NCBI GenBank assembly: GCA_947396885.1
Contig: OX377202.1
Coordinates: 84,548,408 to 84,612,407 of the forward strand
DNA length: 64,000 nucleotides
Source of the DNA: Heligmosomoides polygyrus polygyrus
Lineage: Eukaryota > Nematoda > Chromadorea > Rhabditida > Heligmosomidae
Direction: 5' to 3'
The notes beneath the pieces were generated by a model. It saw nothing but the letters and a program-made list of their open reading frames with translations, did no database searches and had not been told where the DNA came from. This document shows positions 32,633 to 42,676 of the stretch, one piece after another (position 1 is the stretch's first letter; each line of letters starts with the position of its first letter). The translations under genes and the position numbers were made by a program.

Positions 32633-33627
32633 CTCTCTTTGTTTTCACATATTTATTTAATTTTTATTTGACTGCTTCAGACCCTTATTCAAGTCTCTAT
32701 TTTTGCTTTCGTTGATTTATTTTTACTTGTTTGCTTATTTCTGCACTTACTTGTTTATTTAAATGCTTTACATTATAAGAGTACCAGCACATATTTTCAC
32801 ATGCATCTATTTATTGATTTACTTACTCATTTGCACAACTGCTTTAGAGCACTTTGTACCTCTTTTTCACGCGTATCTATTATATACTTACTTGTTTATT
32901 AATTATTTCAAGCCGTGGCTGCCGGTGTTCTTAAATAAGCGTATACATGTTAATTTCCAGTCAAAAAGCATTAAAATAAGGTCGACTGACAAAAAATAAT
33001 AAACTCAAGAAGTGGGGAAAAAATGAAGTCAGACATATTTACATAGTTAACAACCTTAAATTTTTTCGATCAAACTTCTGGTTTTTCTAGATTTTTATTG
33101 CGTTTTTTATTTTTGAAATTTTTGCGCTGTTTTTTACGTTGAGGGTATTATTACCGTAAAATTTTGAAACGTTGCCTAGTGTTTGTTAGGCTTTTTCAAC
33201 TATTTTTTCTAATTAATTTTTATGTTTTTCAATTTATAATTCTGGTTAAATTAATTAGTTTTATTTGTTTATTCTTTTTTTAAATGATTTGTATGTTTTT
33301 ATTGATAATTTATAATTTTATTTTTCGTATGCCATTGAATTTCATGTACGTTGCTTTGCCAGTTAATAATGCAGACTCGTTCGAAATTCATCAATAAGTG
33401 ACCGGATTTCCGCCCACTGGCGGCCGACTTCCCTACTGTAGTTCAACGGGATTTAAAACAATCAACAATTGCTGCAATATCACGATCAGACACATGCAGC
33501 GGTTAATTGGAGGGTACACCAGAAAATTTTCACCGGTAGGTGAACGGGATTTTATCACCAGTTGACCTAGCCGTTACAGCAGGAGTTTAAAATGAGTTAC
33601 AACAACTCCTGCCATAGAAACTTCTGT
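32633..33627. other. AT-rich unassigned DNA
   Basis: T-rich, with TTTATTTA-type tracts. Nothing else recognised. Confidence 0.4.
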
Positions 33628-33822
33628 ACATGCCGTGAAGACGCACCGAAGAGTGCGGGAACGCGCCGTTGCCCCTACCGTAAGCACGGCAGCCAATCAG
33701 GTATCGATTCAGCCGCACAGGCAGGACAAATGGTGGGCTGTTGCGATTACAGTAGGAGCCGCGCCGTGTTCACGCACTTTCCGTTGCACGATTCCGTCCC
33801 TCACGGTGCATCTTCGCAACAG
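33628..33822. mobile_element. MITE K, copy 1 (about 195 bp)
   Basis: The left end CATGCCGTGAAGACGCACCG pairs with the right end (reverse complement CCTGTTGCGAAGATGCACCG). The GCACCG / CGGTGC junction and the CAGCCAATCAG interior recur at 48162-48330. No target duplication resolved. Confidence 0.6.
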
Positions 33823-34689
33823 GTACCGGAATTTTGTTGCATTTTCAGAGAATTACTCTTCAACCGCAGGGGCGATTTCTTCGGTGACTTTCTTCTTTTT
33901 CTTTCTTTCTTCTTTTTTCAGTAGCATCTGCAGTGTGGCGTTTCTACGCAACCACACAAATTACGCGTCAACTTACGCCCCATCTTAAATCATGATACGC
34001 AGTCACCATTTATAGGTAACTAACTATTTCCGACTCCTCCTAACCGAGCTGTGCTCCGTCGTCCTTCATAGGCGCCAAAAACTGCAGTGTTCAACCAATT
34101 CCATGTTCCGGACTGTGGCCTGCCGGCCTAGAGCCGGATGAGCGGCCTGGCCTGGCAGGCGCCCGGTGTGGTAATTAGATGTCGGTTCAGGGATCGTGTC
34201 CTCCTCGCTGACAGCGTCACTCATAATTGATGTGATGAAATTCTTGGGCGTTAACCACATGGGGCTTAATAACGGGGAAGTTAGAAGTCCTGGGTGAAAC
34301 AGCCAGAAGAGCTATGGCAAGCGGACGAAGTCCCGAGGAGGATGAGATGGTGGAGTGGCTCTATTGTGTCGTTAAAAGCAAGCGCTATGAGATGAGAGTT
34401 CGCGTCCGTTGAACTTTTTTCTCCCGTGAAACGAGGAGCATGACTTGAAACAGAACGCAGAATGAGTTTTCAAAAGGTTCTTAAGGTTTTTGATTAACTT
34501 CATGGCTTCTGGAGAGCACCGCCGATAGACTGGAGCGCTGAGCAACGCTTACAGCTTTCAACGTCTCTTCTCGGATATTTATTTATTTTCGTATTTAGTT
34601 CCGACGTTTTAACTCTTTTAATCATGTTCTTCCAATTGCGGCTGGCTCACAGGTTTTTTCACGCTACCCTTATGCTAAAACCAAGTTTC
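33823..34689. other. Unassigned DNA
   Basis: Nothing recognised. Confidence 0.3.
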
Positions 34690-36060
34690 TGAGAAGTCGC
34701 TCACTGTCGCGCATTGTCGCGTGTAGTCACTGTGATGTCTGGAGGCAACAATCGGCGATGTTGCGCAATATTAAGCGACAAAAGTCTGACATATAACAAC
34801 GTCTTGCATAAGGAATTGTAATACTGCACATTAGGTGTTACTGAAACCAGGGCATCTGATTTGTTGCAATCGCTGGTGACAGAGAATGACACTGAGCGAG
34901 AAATCGCATGGTTTAGCGGCATAGGCGAGAACGGGCGAGCTTGAATAATTTGCCGATTCTATAAAATGATGTGGCCTACAAATCATTTTGCAGGTTACCC
35001 ACTACGTTTTTGAGAGTACGTTCACTGTCTCCCATCGCCGCGGTTGTCGCCTTGATGTCTGTAAGCGACAATAGACGACATTGAGCGATATCAAGCGACA
35101 GTGGGCGACACTAGACGATGTTTGGCGACAATCTGCGATGCCGTGCGAGGGCTGCTCTAGACCGCAACAGTTCATACTAGGCCTAATTTTGATAAATTTT
35201 AATTGAAACCAACCTTTGTTTTTAATTTTTGTAGGGCGACATTAGGTGGCAGTAGGCAACACCGTGCGGCATGTGCCGACAAACTCGTACGACACTATGC
35301 CGGTCAAACTGCCCAGAAGAATTTGATTTGCCCGCCCGTCAAGTGAAGTTCATTCTAGGGCATCCAGAGATCGTTTCGTCGAAGGACAGTATGAGCGACA
35401 TCAAGTGACAATAAGGATAAAGAGCGCCTGACGTATAACACTGAGTAGCGACGGATACAGTGACAGACATAGGACACGGGGTGCACACAAAGCTCTGGGC
35501 GTGTTTTAAAAGTGTTTTAACAAATTTTATCAAAAGAAATTTTTTATTATATTTCCGGAAAATCGTTAAATTTCGTTGAAAGCCTAATTTTGGTGAATTT
35601 TTTCACCCAAGATTGGACTTCTATCTAATTTTCCAAATTCAGAATGCACGGATCGAGCGTCGAACAGCCTTGTTCGCTCGCATTCTTACCGCTATGTCGA
35701 GTGATGATGACAGCGGTATCAAGCGTCAATAGGCGACAAAAAGCGATAGTAGGTAGCGCTGATGGTGACTAGCGATACCAGACGGTGTGACATCGAAAGA
35801 CAGGGATAGGGCGTAGTGAGTGGAAGGAGACCTATGGAATCCGATTTGTACGCTTGTAATCGCGAGCGACATTGAGCGACATCAAGCGACACTGGACGAC
35901 ACTAAGCGACACCTGGCGACACAAGGGTTTCTCTGGACAGCAGTAAGATCATACTTGACCTAATTTTGAAGTCACCCAGTCTGTCAAGTGTAATTCATTC
36001 TCGAGCGTCCAACGACCTCATCCGCTCGCTCTCGGCGCTTCGTCGAGTGGCCGTTGTTCT
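34690..36060 (+). repeat. 10-bp-period minisatellite in higher-order units
   Basis: Blocks of consensus RAGCGACANT repeat with an exact 10-bp period. The best are 35060-35150 (nine units) and 35870-35930 (six units: GAGCGACATT, GAGCGACATC, AAGCGACACT, ...). Weaker blocks lie at 35235-35280, 35395-35440 and 35700-35790, and an inverted block (TGTCGCGCAT, TGTCGCGTGT) at 34705-34790. Spacers also repeat (CTAATTTTGATAAATTT, GTCAAGTG.AATTCATTCT.G), giving roughly 300-360 bp higher-order units. Confidence 0.75.
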
Positions 36061-36460
36061 TCAAACGTCGAGTTGGTGTGTTAATGACATGCCTCTTTGT
36101 CGTCCATAATTAATTTACGCATTCATCTGTCGCACTAGCGGCACGCGGCCGCTTCTGCCTTGTTTTATTCATTCTGCTGCTGAGCCTCTGATACTCTAAG
36201 TGCTGCTCCAATTGAACTGATCTTGGTCAGGTTTTAAAGATCGCTGACCCAGTACAGCTCGATTCAGCAGTGTTCTATGTGACTAGAATCTGTCAATTCC
36301 TTAGTGACGACGTCTATAACTCAGAACTAGAACATGGAGCCAGGAGCCCGTGGAGCGGCGAAGGCTGGTGGTGGCCTCGTAGCTGATTAGGGCGGCAAAC
36401 GGATAATAATGCGATTGAAACTTCGTGCTGTTGATGATGCGCACAGAGCCCCCCCCCCTT
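36061..36460. other. Unassigned DNA
   Basis: Nothing recognised apart from a C10 tract at about 36452. Confidence 0.3.
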
Positions 36461-36622
36461 AGCCGAGGAGGTTTCGGCTTTAGCTCAGCCATCCCACGCC
36501 GATGGCTTCCCTTCGCTGAAACAGGCTTCGTTGGTGCCGTCCGTCATCTTCGTCGTCCACCTGCTAATCTCCAGAAACACGGAAAATTCGCATCGATCAC
36601 CTCGTCACTCGTCCGTCCGACG

Positions 36623-36768
36623 ATGTGCGTGGCGCTGATTCTGCTGGCCAACGCCTTCTACAAGGTCTATTACTGGCTGTTTGACCTCTGCGAACATGCG
36701 TTCGTCTCGGCACTTCTCCTCGCCACCGTGTTCTTCTTCTTCTTGCCGGTGGTCTTCAACTTGGAGTC
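36623..36768 (+). CDS. Candidate host exon with two membrane segments
   Basis: Starting at the ATG at 36623, the frame gives a hydrophobic segment (VALILLANAFYKVYYWLFDL), a short DLCEHAF link and a second hydrophobic segment (SALLLATVFFFFLPVVF), then NLES. The coding part ends at a good donor, GAGTCG|GTATGTGG. The frame is also open upstream to 36425, with an acceptor-like TTTCGGCTTTAG at about 36483, so it could instead be an internal exon. Codon use is GC-ended and unlike nearby DNA. No family is recognised and no partner exon could be placed in the window. This is a candidate N-terminal exon of a membrane protein. Confidence 0.35.
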
Positions 36769-36784
36769 GGTATGTGGATGTTGA

Positions 36785-37440
36785 ACTTCTCGATTGGTCC
36801 TATGGTCACCTTAGAGATGAGCACTCCGAGGTCGCTGCAGGTGGCACTGTTTTCTAAAGAGCTGTCTGGGTCTTTTACTGGATTTTGCACTTGAAAAGCA
36901 CTGTCGTTCCCAGTCCGCTAAGCCATTATTGGTTACCTAATCGTAGTCTTCTGCAATTTCACGTTGTAGCACAATGCATGGCGCACTCCGTGCGGACTTT
37001 TTGCTCTGCGCCCAATGTTTTCTTCTCTTTCTGATAACGTCCATATAAGTCAAAGCAGGCTTGTCTAAGCCTTCACATATCTGCTGTACCCCATGAACCA
37101 GCTAGGGATAATTGAATGGGGCTTCACCCCGGTAACTGATAGGATTTGAGTAATTCTCTCACGTATTCCGGACAAAATTCGATAAAATCGATCAATAGTG
37201 GTCAGCCAACTGATTTGCTTGCATGCTCTGAAGACTCTATTTATCGGCCAACACCAATATCCATGTGACAATCGGTATATTATACAAGGATCTATATATT
37301 TTTATCCTGTTCTGCTTTACTTGTAAATTTCCTAAGATATTTTAAAAAATTCATTTTGTTTTTTTGTAATCCAGCACCCATACTGACATTGCGTTACTTT
37401 GCTTTTTCTCTTTTTGTTATTTTTAAAACAATGTGTCTGG
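36785..37440. other. Unassigned DNA
   Basis: This stretch would be intron if the exon at 36623 is real. Nothing else recognised. A lone ATGCATGGCGCACTCC core occurs at about 36973. Confidence 0.35.
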
Positions 37441-37464
37441 CGTTTAGCTACTGGGATCGCTGAG

Positions 37465-37560
37465 CTTCGCTATCGATCGATATTGATTTGACGCGCAGTA
37501 TTTTCCACTTGTTGTGAATTCCGTTCATCGATCAACATCTTGCGCGATTGCCTCTCCAAA
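37465..37560 (+). repeat. ATCGATCGAT-family repeat
   Basis: TATCGATCGATATTGATTTG followed by TTGTGAATTCCGTTC and ATCGATCAACATC, like the cluster at 17765-18110. Confidence 0.6.
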
Positions 37561-37588
37561 GCGGCTATTTCTGAGAGAGAAAATCTAG

Positions 37589-37743
37589 GCGGAGTGGTGT
37601 TCTATCCCCCGCCCTTTAAACAGAGGCGTGGCAAATGTCTGCGTCTCCTCTATCTCGTAAGGCAGCCACTAGACTCTCGAGCAATCGCAGGGGGTTGGGG
37701 GTGGGCGGGCCAGGGGGATGAGGGGATAGAACGCTCGACCCCC
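37589..37743 (+). mobile_element. Mutator-like MITE C, copy 2 (155 bp)
   Basis: Same order of blocks as 21657-21810. It is flanked by GAAAATCTAG (37579-37588) and GAAAATCTAC (37744-37753), a 9-10 bp duplication. It keeps the G-run tract (GGGGG, GGGGG, GGGCGGG, GGGGG). Confidence 0.82.
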
Positions 37744-37829
37744 GAAAATCTACGTTATCGATTTGTATTGATTACGTGTTATAAGGGCATTTTGATGTGG
37801 CGTGATTCGCCTATCGTTTTTTCCTTTCA

Positions 37830-38110
37830 GTATAGGCCGCATTAACGACAAGTGCCGAAAGATCTATTTCTCATGAACAAGGACTCCTAATTTAGTTTCC
37901 TCGGATGAGCCATTCATTCTACTTTCATTAGGGCTATTCAAACGTGAACTACTTCGCTCCTGCCCTCCAGTGTAGACCGCATTAACGACAAATGCCGAAG
38001 GATCCATTACTCATGCCCAACGGTGACCTAAACTTGTTCCTTCGGGATGAGCCACGCATTCTGCTTCGATCGAGGCTATTCAAACGTGCATTTCACCTAT
38101 GTTGGGGCTC
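37830..38110 (-). repeat. Outer-end repeats of the GTCGTTAATG family, two tandem copies
   Basis: CATTAACGACAAGTGCCGAAAG (37840, read in pieces) and CATTAACGACAAATGCCGAAGG (37982) start two about 145-bp units. Both continue to GGATGAGCCAYKCATTCTRCTT and GGCTATTCAAACGTG. The same outer sequence occurs at 39547-39680 and 44285-44390. Confidence 0.6.
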
Positions 38111-38211
38111 TCTAGAGCGTGCCGATAAGAAGAACGTTGTCGTTATCCTTCTAAAGAAGACTTGTCATTTTATAACAGTAGATCAAATCGTGGGTGAGCC
38201 AGGGTGCGGAG

Positions 38212-39311
38212 CAGGGGTGTGCGCTGACTTGCCGCCGGTAATTTTTTACCGCATATTCTTAACGCGGAAATTCTCCGGTAAATTTCGTTAAATTCGGTAA
38301 ATCCGTTAATTTTTTTAAATTTAATATTCCCTCAAAAACAACTAGTTTTAAGCCGGCGGTGATGTAAAAAAGCGTAACGCTTTTCACCGAAACGTCGTTA
38401 CGTTCAGAAAAACCACATCATCTTCATTTTATCATTCATTAACCACCTTAAATGAAGGACGCCTTGAAAGCAACGAGCATCCTACAAGAAGCAGAGCAAG
38501 CGGAAGTCTAACAACGCGTAAGTATAGCGATCCATATTGTGGATGCTTAATTGAAACTCTACAAAAACGTTTCTGAAATATCCAACATTCAATCGAATAT
38601 TGCTTTTTTTTGGATTGACATTCTAACTGTTTTTTGAAATTTTCACAATGATCGTCGTTTCATTCGATGAAGGAATAACTAACACCTTACACTACTACTT
38701 TTTTGAACTATTAGGCTGTACTTTGGAGGGCAGCCATGTAGTTCAGAAAAAGCAACGAATGACATGATGACGAACTTCTTTCTTTTCGAATACGGGAAAG
38801 CAGCTTAAGAGTCCACCAGGACATCAGGTGAGCTAGCAGAGTACATTCCGATGCCTTACATTTTGGACTAAAATATGGGCACAAGACATGAGCGCTCCTT
38901 CTCCTTATTCCTCTGGCGATCGTCTATTTTGAGAGCTTCTATACCTCTATTTCAAATTGTCTCATGTCGTATGGAAATCTCAGCGCGAGGTACTATCCCA
39001 TTGGAGCGCGTTTTTAACACTGGAGCGCACCACCTCCGCCTCGTGATGTGGACATGGATGTATTAACGAGGTTGAGGATCACGAACGTTAATAGCAAGTT
39101 ATTGGAGAAGATAGAAGCAATCACTTCTAAACTGAGATCGGTAGTATGTTTCCTTTCCATTCGATAGATAGAAACATTGTACGAAAAAAAGTCGTGGAAT
39201 TTTCCGGTAACTTTGGGCATTTACCGAAAATTTCGTTAAGAGAATATATCGTTAAAATGGCGGTAAATCCGTTAAACCGGTAAATCGCTAACCGTTAAAC
39301 GCACACCCCTG
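38212..39311. mobile_element. hAT-like nonautonomous element (1,100 bp)
   Basis: The ends CAGGGGTGTGCG and CGCACACCCCTG are exact 12-bp inverted repeats. A perfect 8-bp duplication GTGCGGAG flanks them (38204-38211 and 39312-39319), as for hAT transposons. Both ends carry dense GGTAA / GTTAA subterminal motifs (for example CGGTAAATTTCGTTAAATTC), probable transposase-binding arrays. No transposase frame is seen inside. A second copy starts at 63829. Confidence 0.93.
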
Positions 39312-39539
39312 GTGCGGAGTCGAATTGCTCACGCCACCTACTACCTTACCATCTGAAATTGCCGACTTTGGGCGCGGAGTACGCCATGCATTTGATTTCT
39401 ATAAAGTTATGTCCTGATGGCTACCTCGTACTATTTCTAGCCAAAGAATTGGCTGCGCGGTTGCGGAATCGAGCCTGTTGGGCAGTTGCGCTAAGCAACA
39501 AGGCTTTTCTCTCACTAATTGTACTCGCCTGGTTCGTTC

Positions 39540-39685
39540 CCACATTCCGATTAACGACCAGTACCGTGAAAGCTATTTGCCCCGGCTAGAAGTGAGCTAG
39601 AGTAGTTCCTTCGGGATGAACAATGCATTCTAAATACTTCCACTTCGGATATTCACATGTGTATTTCACCTATGATGTGACCCGC
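39540..39685 (-). repeat. Outer-end repeat of the GTCGTTAATG family
   Basis: GATTAACGACCAGTACCG, then TAGTTCCTTCGGGATGAAC and ATGCATTCTAAATACTTC, match the units at 37840 and 37982. Confidence 0.5.
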
Positions 39686-39792
39686 TTAGCTGGGCACTGA
39701 ACGGAACAGCGCTGTTGTCGCTCTAGACAAGACTTTTGCTTGCTTTTTGCTATTTCATCGACTAAGAAGGAGATTAAGTCGTGGCCGTGCCT

Positions 39793-39903
39793 GGGCGCGG
39801 AGTCGAGCACTGAAGGGTTCGAGGACGGAAAGTCTAGTAGGAGTCTGGTGTGTCTACGCTAGACTTTTCGTCCTCGAACCCTTAAGTGCTCGACTCCGCG
39901 CCC
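39793..39903. other. Long hairpin, 45-nt arms
   Basis: GGGCGCGGAGTCGAGCACTG (from 39793) to AAAGTCTAG (39837) faces CTAGACTTTTCG (39859) to GAGTGC..CCGCGCCC (39903). There are only two differences, one of them a G-U pair in RNA, and a 21-nt loop. No second copy of the whole was seen. It could be a young MITE, an inverted duplication or a small-RNA precursor. Confidence 0.8.
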
Positions 39904-40740
39904 GGCTCTCGTCGCTGTAGATTCTCGCCGGTGCAAGATCCGCGCGTGCTGCTGCATGTCCTTCCATTCCAGTGCTTACATTAATAATATAACAAGCTCG
40001 GAGCGGGTTTTTGCCGCCAGTTTCTCGTCGCATAACCTTCATTCCTCGCATACATGCTTCATCGACGACGACGACGACGACCATGTCGAGGACTCGCTAG
40101 GAAATTCATTGTGATGTCGATTAGAAATGAATAAACGCGTCCAGCAGCGCCTGGAACGACGACAATAACCAACTACTAGTTACCAGCATCAGCCGCCGTC
40201 GACGTAATATGCATGAGAGCATGTCGTGTTGCTCGGGCGGAACGTCGGCGGTCTGTCGGCGGCCGCCCACCGCAGCTTTCTCAGCGTTTTCGGGCGTTTT
40301 ACGCCCCTACTTTATCGTCTGTTATTACCCGAACGTCTGGCCGATGGTCTGCGGTCTTGCGAGGTCCAGCTTTGCCTTTCTTCGGTGCCCTACTTGTCAG
40401 GCTACACGTCTAAGGAAGTTGTAGTTTGATTCTCTCTTATATGTACGAAGGTTCCTCCAAAAAGCTTCAGAAGAAGGTTCTAGGCAGAGCTACAGCTTCT
40501 ATTTAAATTGCTGTACCCTAAGATGAAGAAAATACTCAGCGGTCTCAGGTGAGATTCGATTCCGGCCCCGAGTACTTTCTGGGCAGGCTTGTCACTGCTG
40601 CGTCATCGCAATCTCTTTCGTTTTCTGCAGGCAGATCTCACTACCGGTTAAAGTTTTTCCAGAGAAATTTACAGCAACATATCGAAATGTTCTGCTTGTT
40701 GTGGATTCATTGTCTGTTATTATCGCGTGATTTCCAAATC
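39904..40740. other. Unassigned DNA
   Basis: All three forward frames are open around 40210-40425 in GC-rich sequence. No domain or splice support, so no gene is called. Confidence 0.35.
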
Positions 40741-40749
40741 AAGCCATCA

Positions 40750-41375
40750 CGTCTCGGTAAAGTCAATGAAATTGATCGTTAATGGCGGCCGATCAATAAT
40801 GTTTCCTTGTTTGAAGCATGTCTCTCAGTCATCATAATCGTCTCATTCCAACTCGAAATGGCCAATTTGGGACAGAAATCGATAAAATCAATCGATGTTT
40901 AGTGGTCGATCAATATTGTTTGTTTGCTGTCCATCGTCCACTGTAATCACCTGATTCCAACTCCGAACGTCCAATTTCGGCCCAAAATCGATCAGATTGA
41001 TAGATTTTGTCAGTCCGATCAATATGGTTAATTTGTTTTCTATCTGCCGGCATATCCAAGTATACCGCCTCCAGCTGCCGATGAAGTTCGATAAAACCGA
41101 TCGATAATGGCAAGCCGATCCATATTGTTTACACTTTTCGAAACCAGCCGATCAGCTAACAAACCCGATAGATTCCCCCTTCAAATGGCAAAGTCTTAGA
41201 AAAAATCAACAAAATCGATTGATAACGATTGACTGATCGATGTTATTTATATGGTGAGGAGTCAGTCAGTCAGTCCACCTGCAATAATACTCGAGCGATT
41301 TCCACTTCTAACTTCCGAATTTGGACAAAATCAATAAAATCGATCGATAATGACTAGTCGATCGATACTGTTTAC
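40750..41375 (+). repeat. Tandem ATCGATCGAT-family array
   Basis: Six diverged units about 100-130 bp apart (centres near 40785, 40895, 41005, 41110, 41225, 41350). Each has an AAAATCGATNGAT core, a TARTGGNNN spacer and CGATCAATATTGTTT. Weaker shared sequence before the core includes CCAANTT.GG.C. The core is a near-palindrome. Confidence 0.7.
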
Positions 41376-41550
41376 GTTCCGTGAGATCTGTTCGTTGGCC
41401 GTCGTTTGATTTCGATCTTCAACGATTAACACTTTCTGAGCACTGAAGCGGAATTGCGATCGAATTGCGGTCGAGCGAGCGGCCATTAATTTCGCTCCGA
41501 CAGATGCATGGTGAACTTTTTCCGTTTTATTTGTCACTTCTATTTTAGAC
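41376..41550. other. Unassigned DNA
   Basis: Nothing recognised. Confidence 0.3.
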
Positions 41551-41552
41551 TT

Positions 41553-41752
41553 AGTTGGGCGTAGTAGGTGCGAGTAACCTGAATGTGAAATATCTGATTT
41601 GGTTCGGATGCAGGCCAGTCAAGCCTTTCGTGGCTCTTGCTAATCCGAAAGTCATTGTACAGACGCCTGCACTCTCTTCGATAGAAGTAGAATACGTAGC
41701 GCATTCTTCTAAGCGATTGACTAACGCCCACCTTTGTTCTTTATTTATCGTT
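41553..41752 (+). mobile_element. Diverged, shortened SINE
   Basis: The B-box-like GGTTCGGATGCAGGCCAGTC, AAAGTCATTGTACAGACGC and GATAGAAGTAGAATACGTAG blocks match the SINE body and 3' part. The middle is deleted. Confidence 0.65.
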
Positions 41753-41834
41753 TAGTTCAAACAACAGGTGTTTGTGTTGTTGTAGACAGCAGGGCAGTGG
41801 ACCTTCTAGCTTCATTCTAATAGTTGTTCTTCTA

Positions 41835-42231
41835 GGGCCGTATTCATGAACGTGGCCGGAGGTAAATCCTACCACCATTTACCTCGATGGCCACTTACCC
41901 GCCATTTCCCCTAAACTTACCTCTGTTTCTGATTCATGACGGCCAAAGCAAGGGTTTTGCTCCACTGCCTATTTCTGACACAATGCACCCCTCCGCTGGC
42001 CCGTTGCCAGCTCTGAGCTGGTGGCCAGGAGGAATGCATTGGGTCAGAAATTAGCAGTGGAGCAAAACCCTCGCCTTGAAGGTAAATGTTCCCCTACGCG
42101 CTGACGAGGTAGCATTCACCTCGACACTTACCTCGGGTTTTTCCCGCCGCACGTTTATGAATCGCGCGTAAGTGGAGAGTGGAGGTAAATCTTGCACTTA
42201 CCCGCAGGTAAGTCGTTCATGAATCCGACTC
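41835..42231. mobile_element. GGGCC-family MITE with nested palindrome (397 bp)
   Basis: The left end GGGCCGTATTCATGAACG pairs with the right end CGTTCATGAATCCGACTC. Subterminal AGGTAAATC blocks face each other. A second inverted repeat lies inside (about 41952-42000 with 42026-42078: GGGTTTTGCTCCACTG / CAGTGGAGCAAAACCC), probably a separate palindromic insertion. Flanking trinucleotides are CTA and TTG, so the duplication is eroded. Confidence 0.7.
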
Positions 42232-42242
42232 TTGGAACTAGA

Positions 42243-42415
42243 AAGCGGCCAAGATCAAAGCAGCGCTGGCTTGATACGCCGCATCAGGACTTGAAGATGG
42301 CTGCACCCTGATCAGGCATTTGATCGGGAAAAGTGGCGCCAGTATTCCAGGAAAGCGGACCCTGCAACAAAGCGGGGCAAACGCTGAAGATGAGGAAGAT
42401 TCTCCCGGTACTTGT
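42243..42415 (+). pseudogene. RTE 3'-terminal coding relic
   Basis: With one or two frame changes it reads KRPRSKQRWLDTPHQDLKMA, then a KWRQYSRKADPATKRGK-like end. This is the same tail as the RTE at 28500-28640 (RPRGRPKQRWSDTLHTD). Nothing upstream remains. Confidence 0.65.
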
Positions 42416-42633
42416 CGTTAATATGGAAATAAATGCATGGCGCATACTAGGGGTCGATGTCTCATTAGCGCGTGCCCTCATATATGTACTAATCAACGAT
42501 TCTCTATACTGGTAGGTCGAATTTAACTTGTTGGCCTAGGCCACGCTTCAAGCGATCGATGGAAGCAATTCGAAACACTACACCTGCAAATCCTAGTCGG
42601 GCGGGGGAGGGGGCACTATTGTCTTCTAATGAA

Positions 42634-42634
42634 T

Positions 42635-42669
<35 letters not shown>

Positions 42670-42676
42670 TTTTAGC
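42634..42676 (+). repeat. (TTTA)n microsatellite
   Basis: About ten uninterrupted TTTA units. Confidence 0.95.

Noticed and set aside
32763..32999. Hydrophobic 78-codon frame
   Set aside because: It lies in TTTATTTA-rich DNA, which always translates to a Leu/Ile/Tyr/Phe-rich peptide.
34690..36060. CRISPR-like array
   Set aside because: Units are 10 bp, contiguous and without unique spacers, and the genome is eukaryotic.
38875..39066. Transposase gene inside the hAT-like element
   Set aside because: The frame is 63 codons with no hAT dimerisation or zinc-finger motif; the element is nonautonomous.
40209..40429. GC-rich exon
   Set aside because: All three forward frames are open over the same stretch, and no splice site or family supports any of them.
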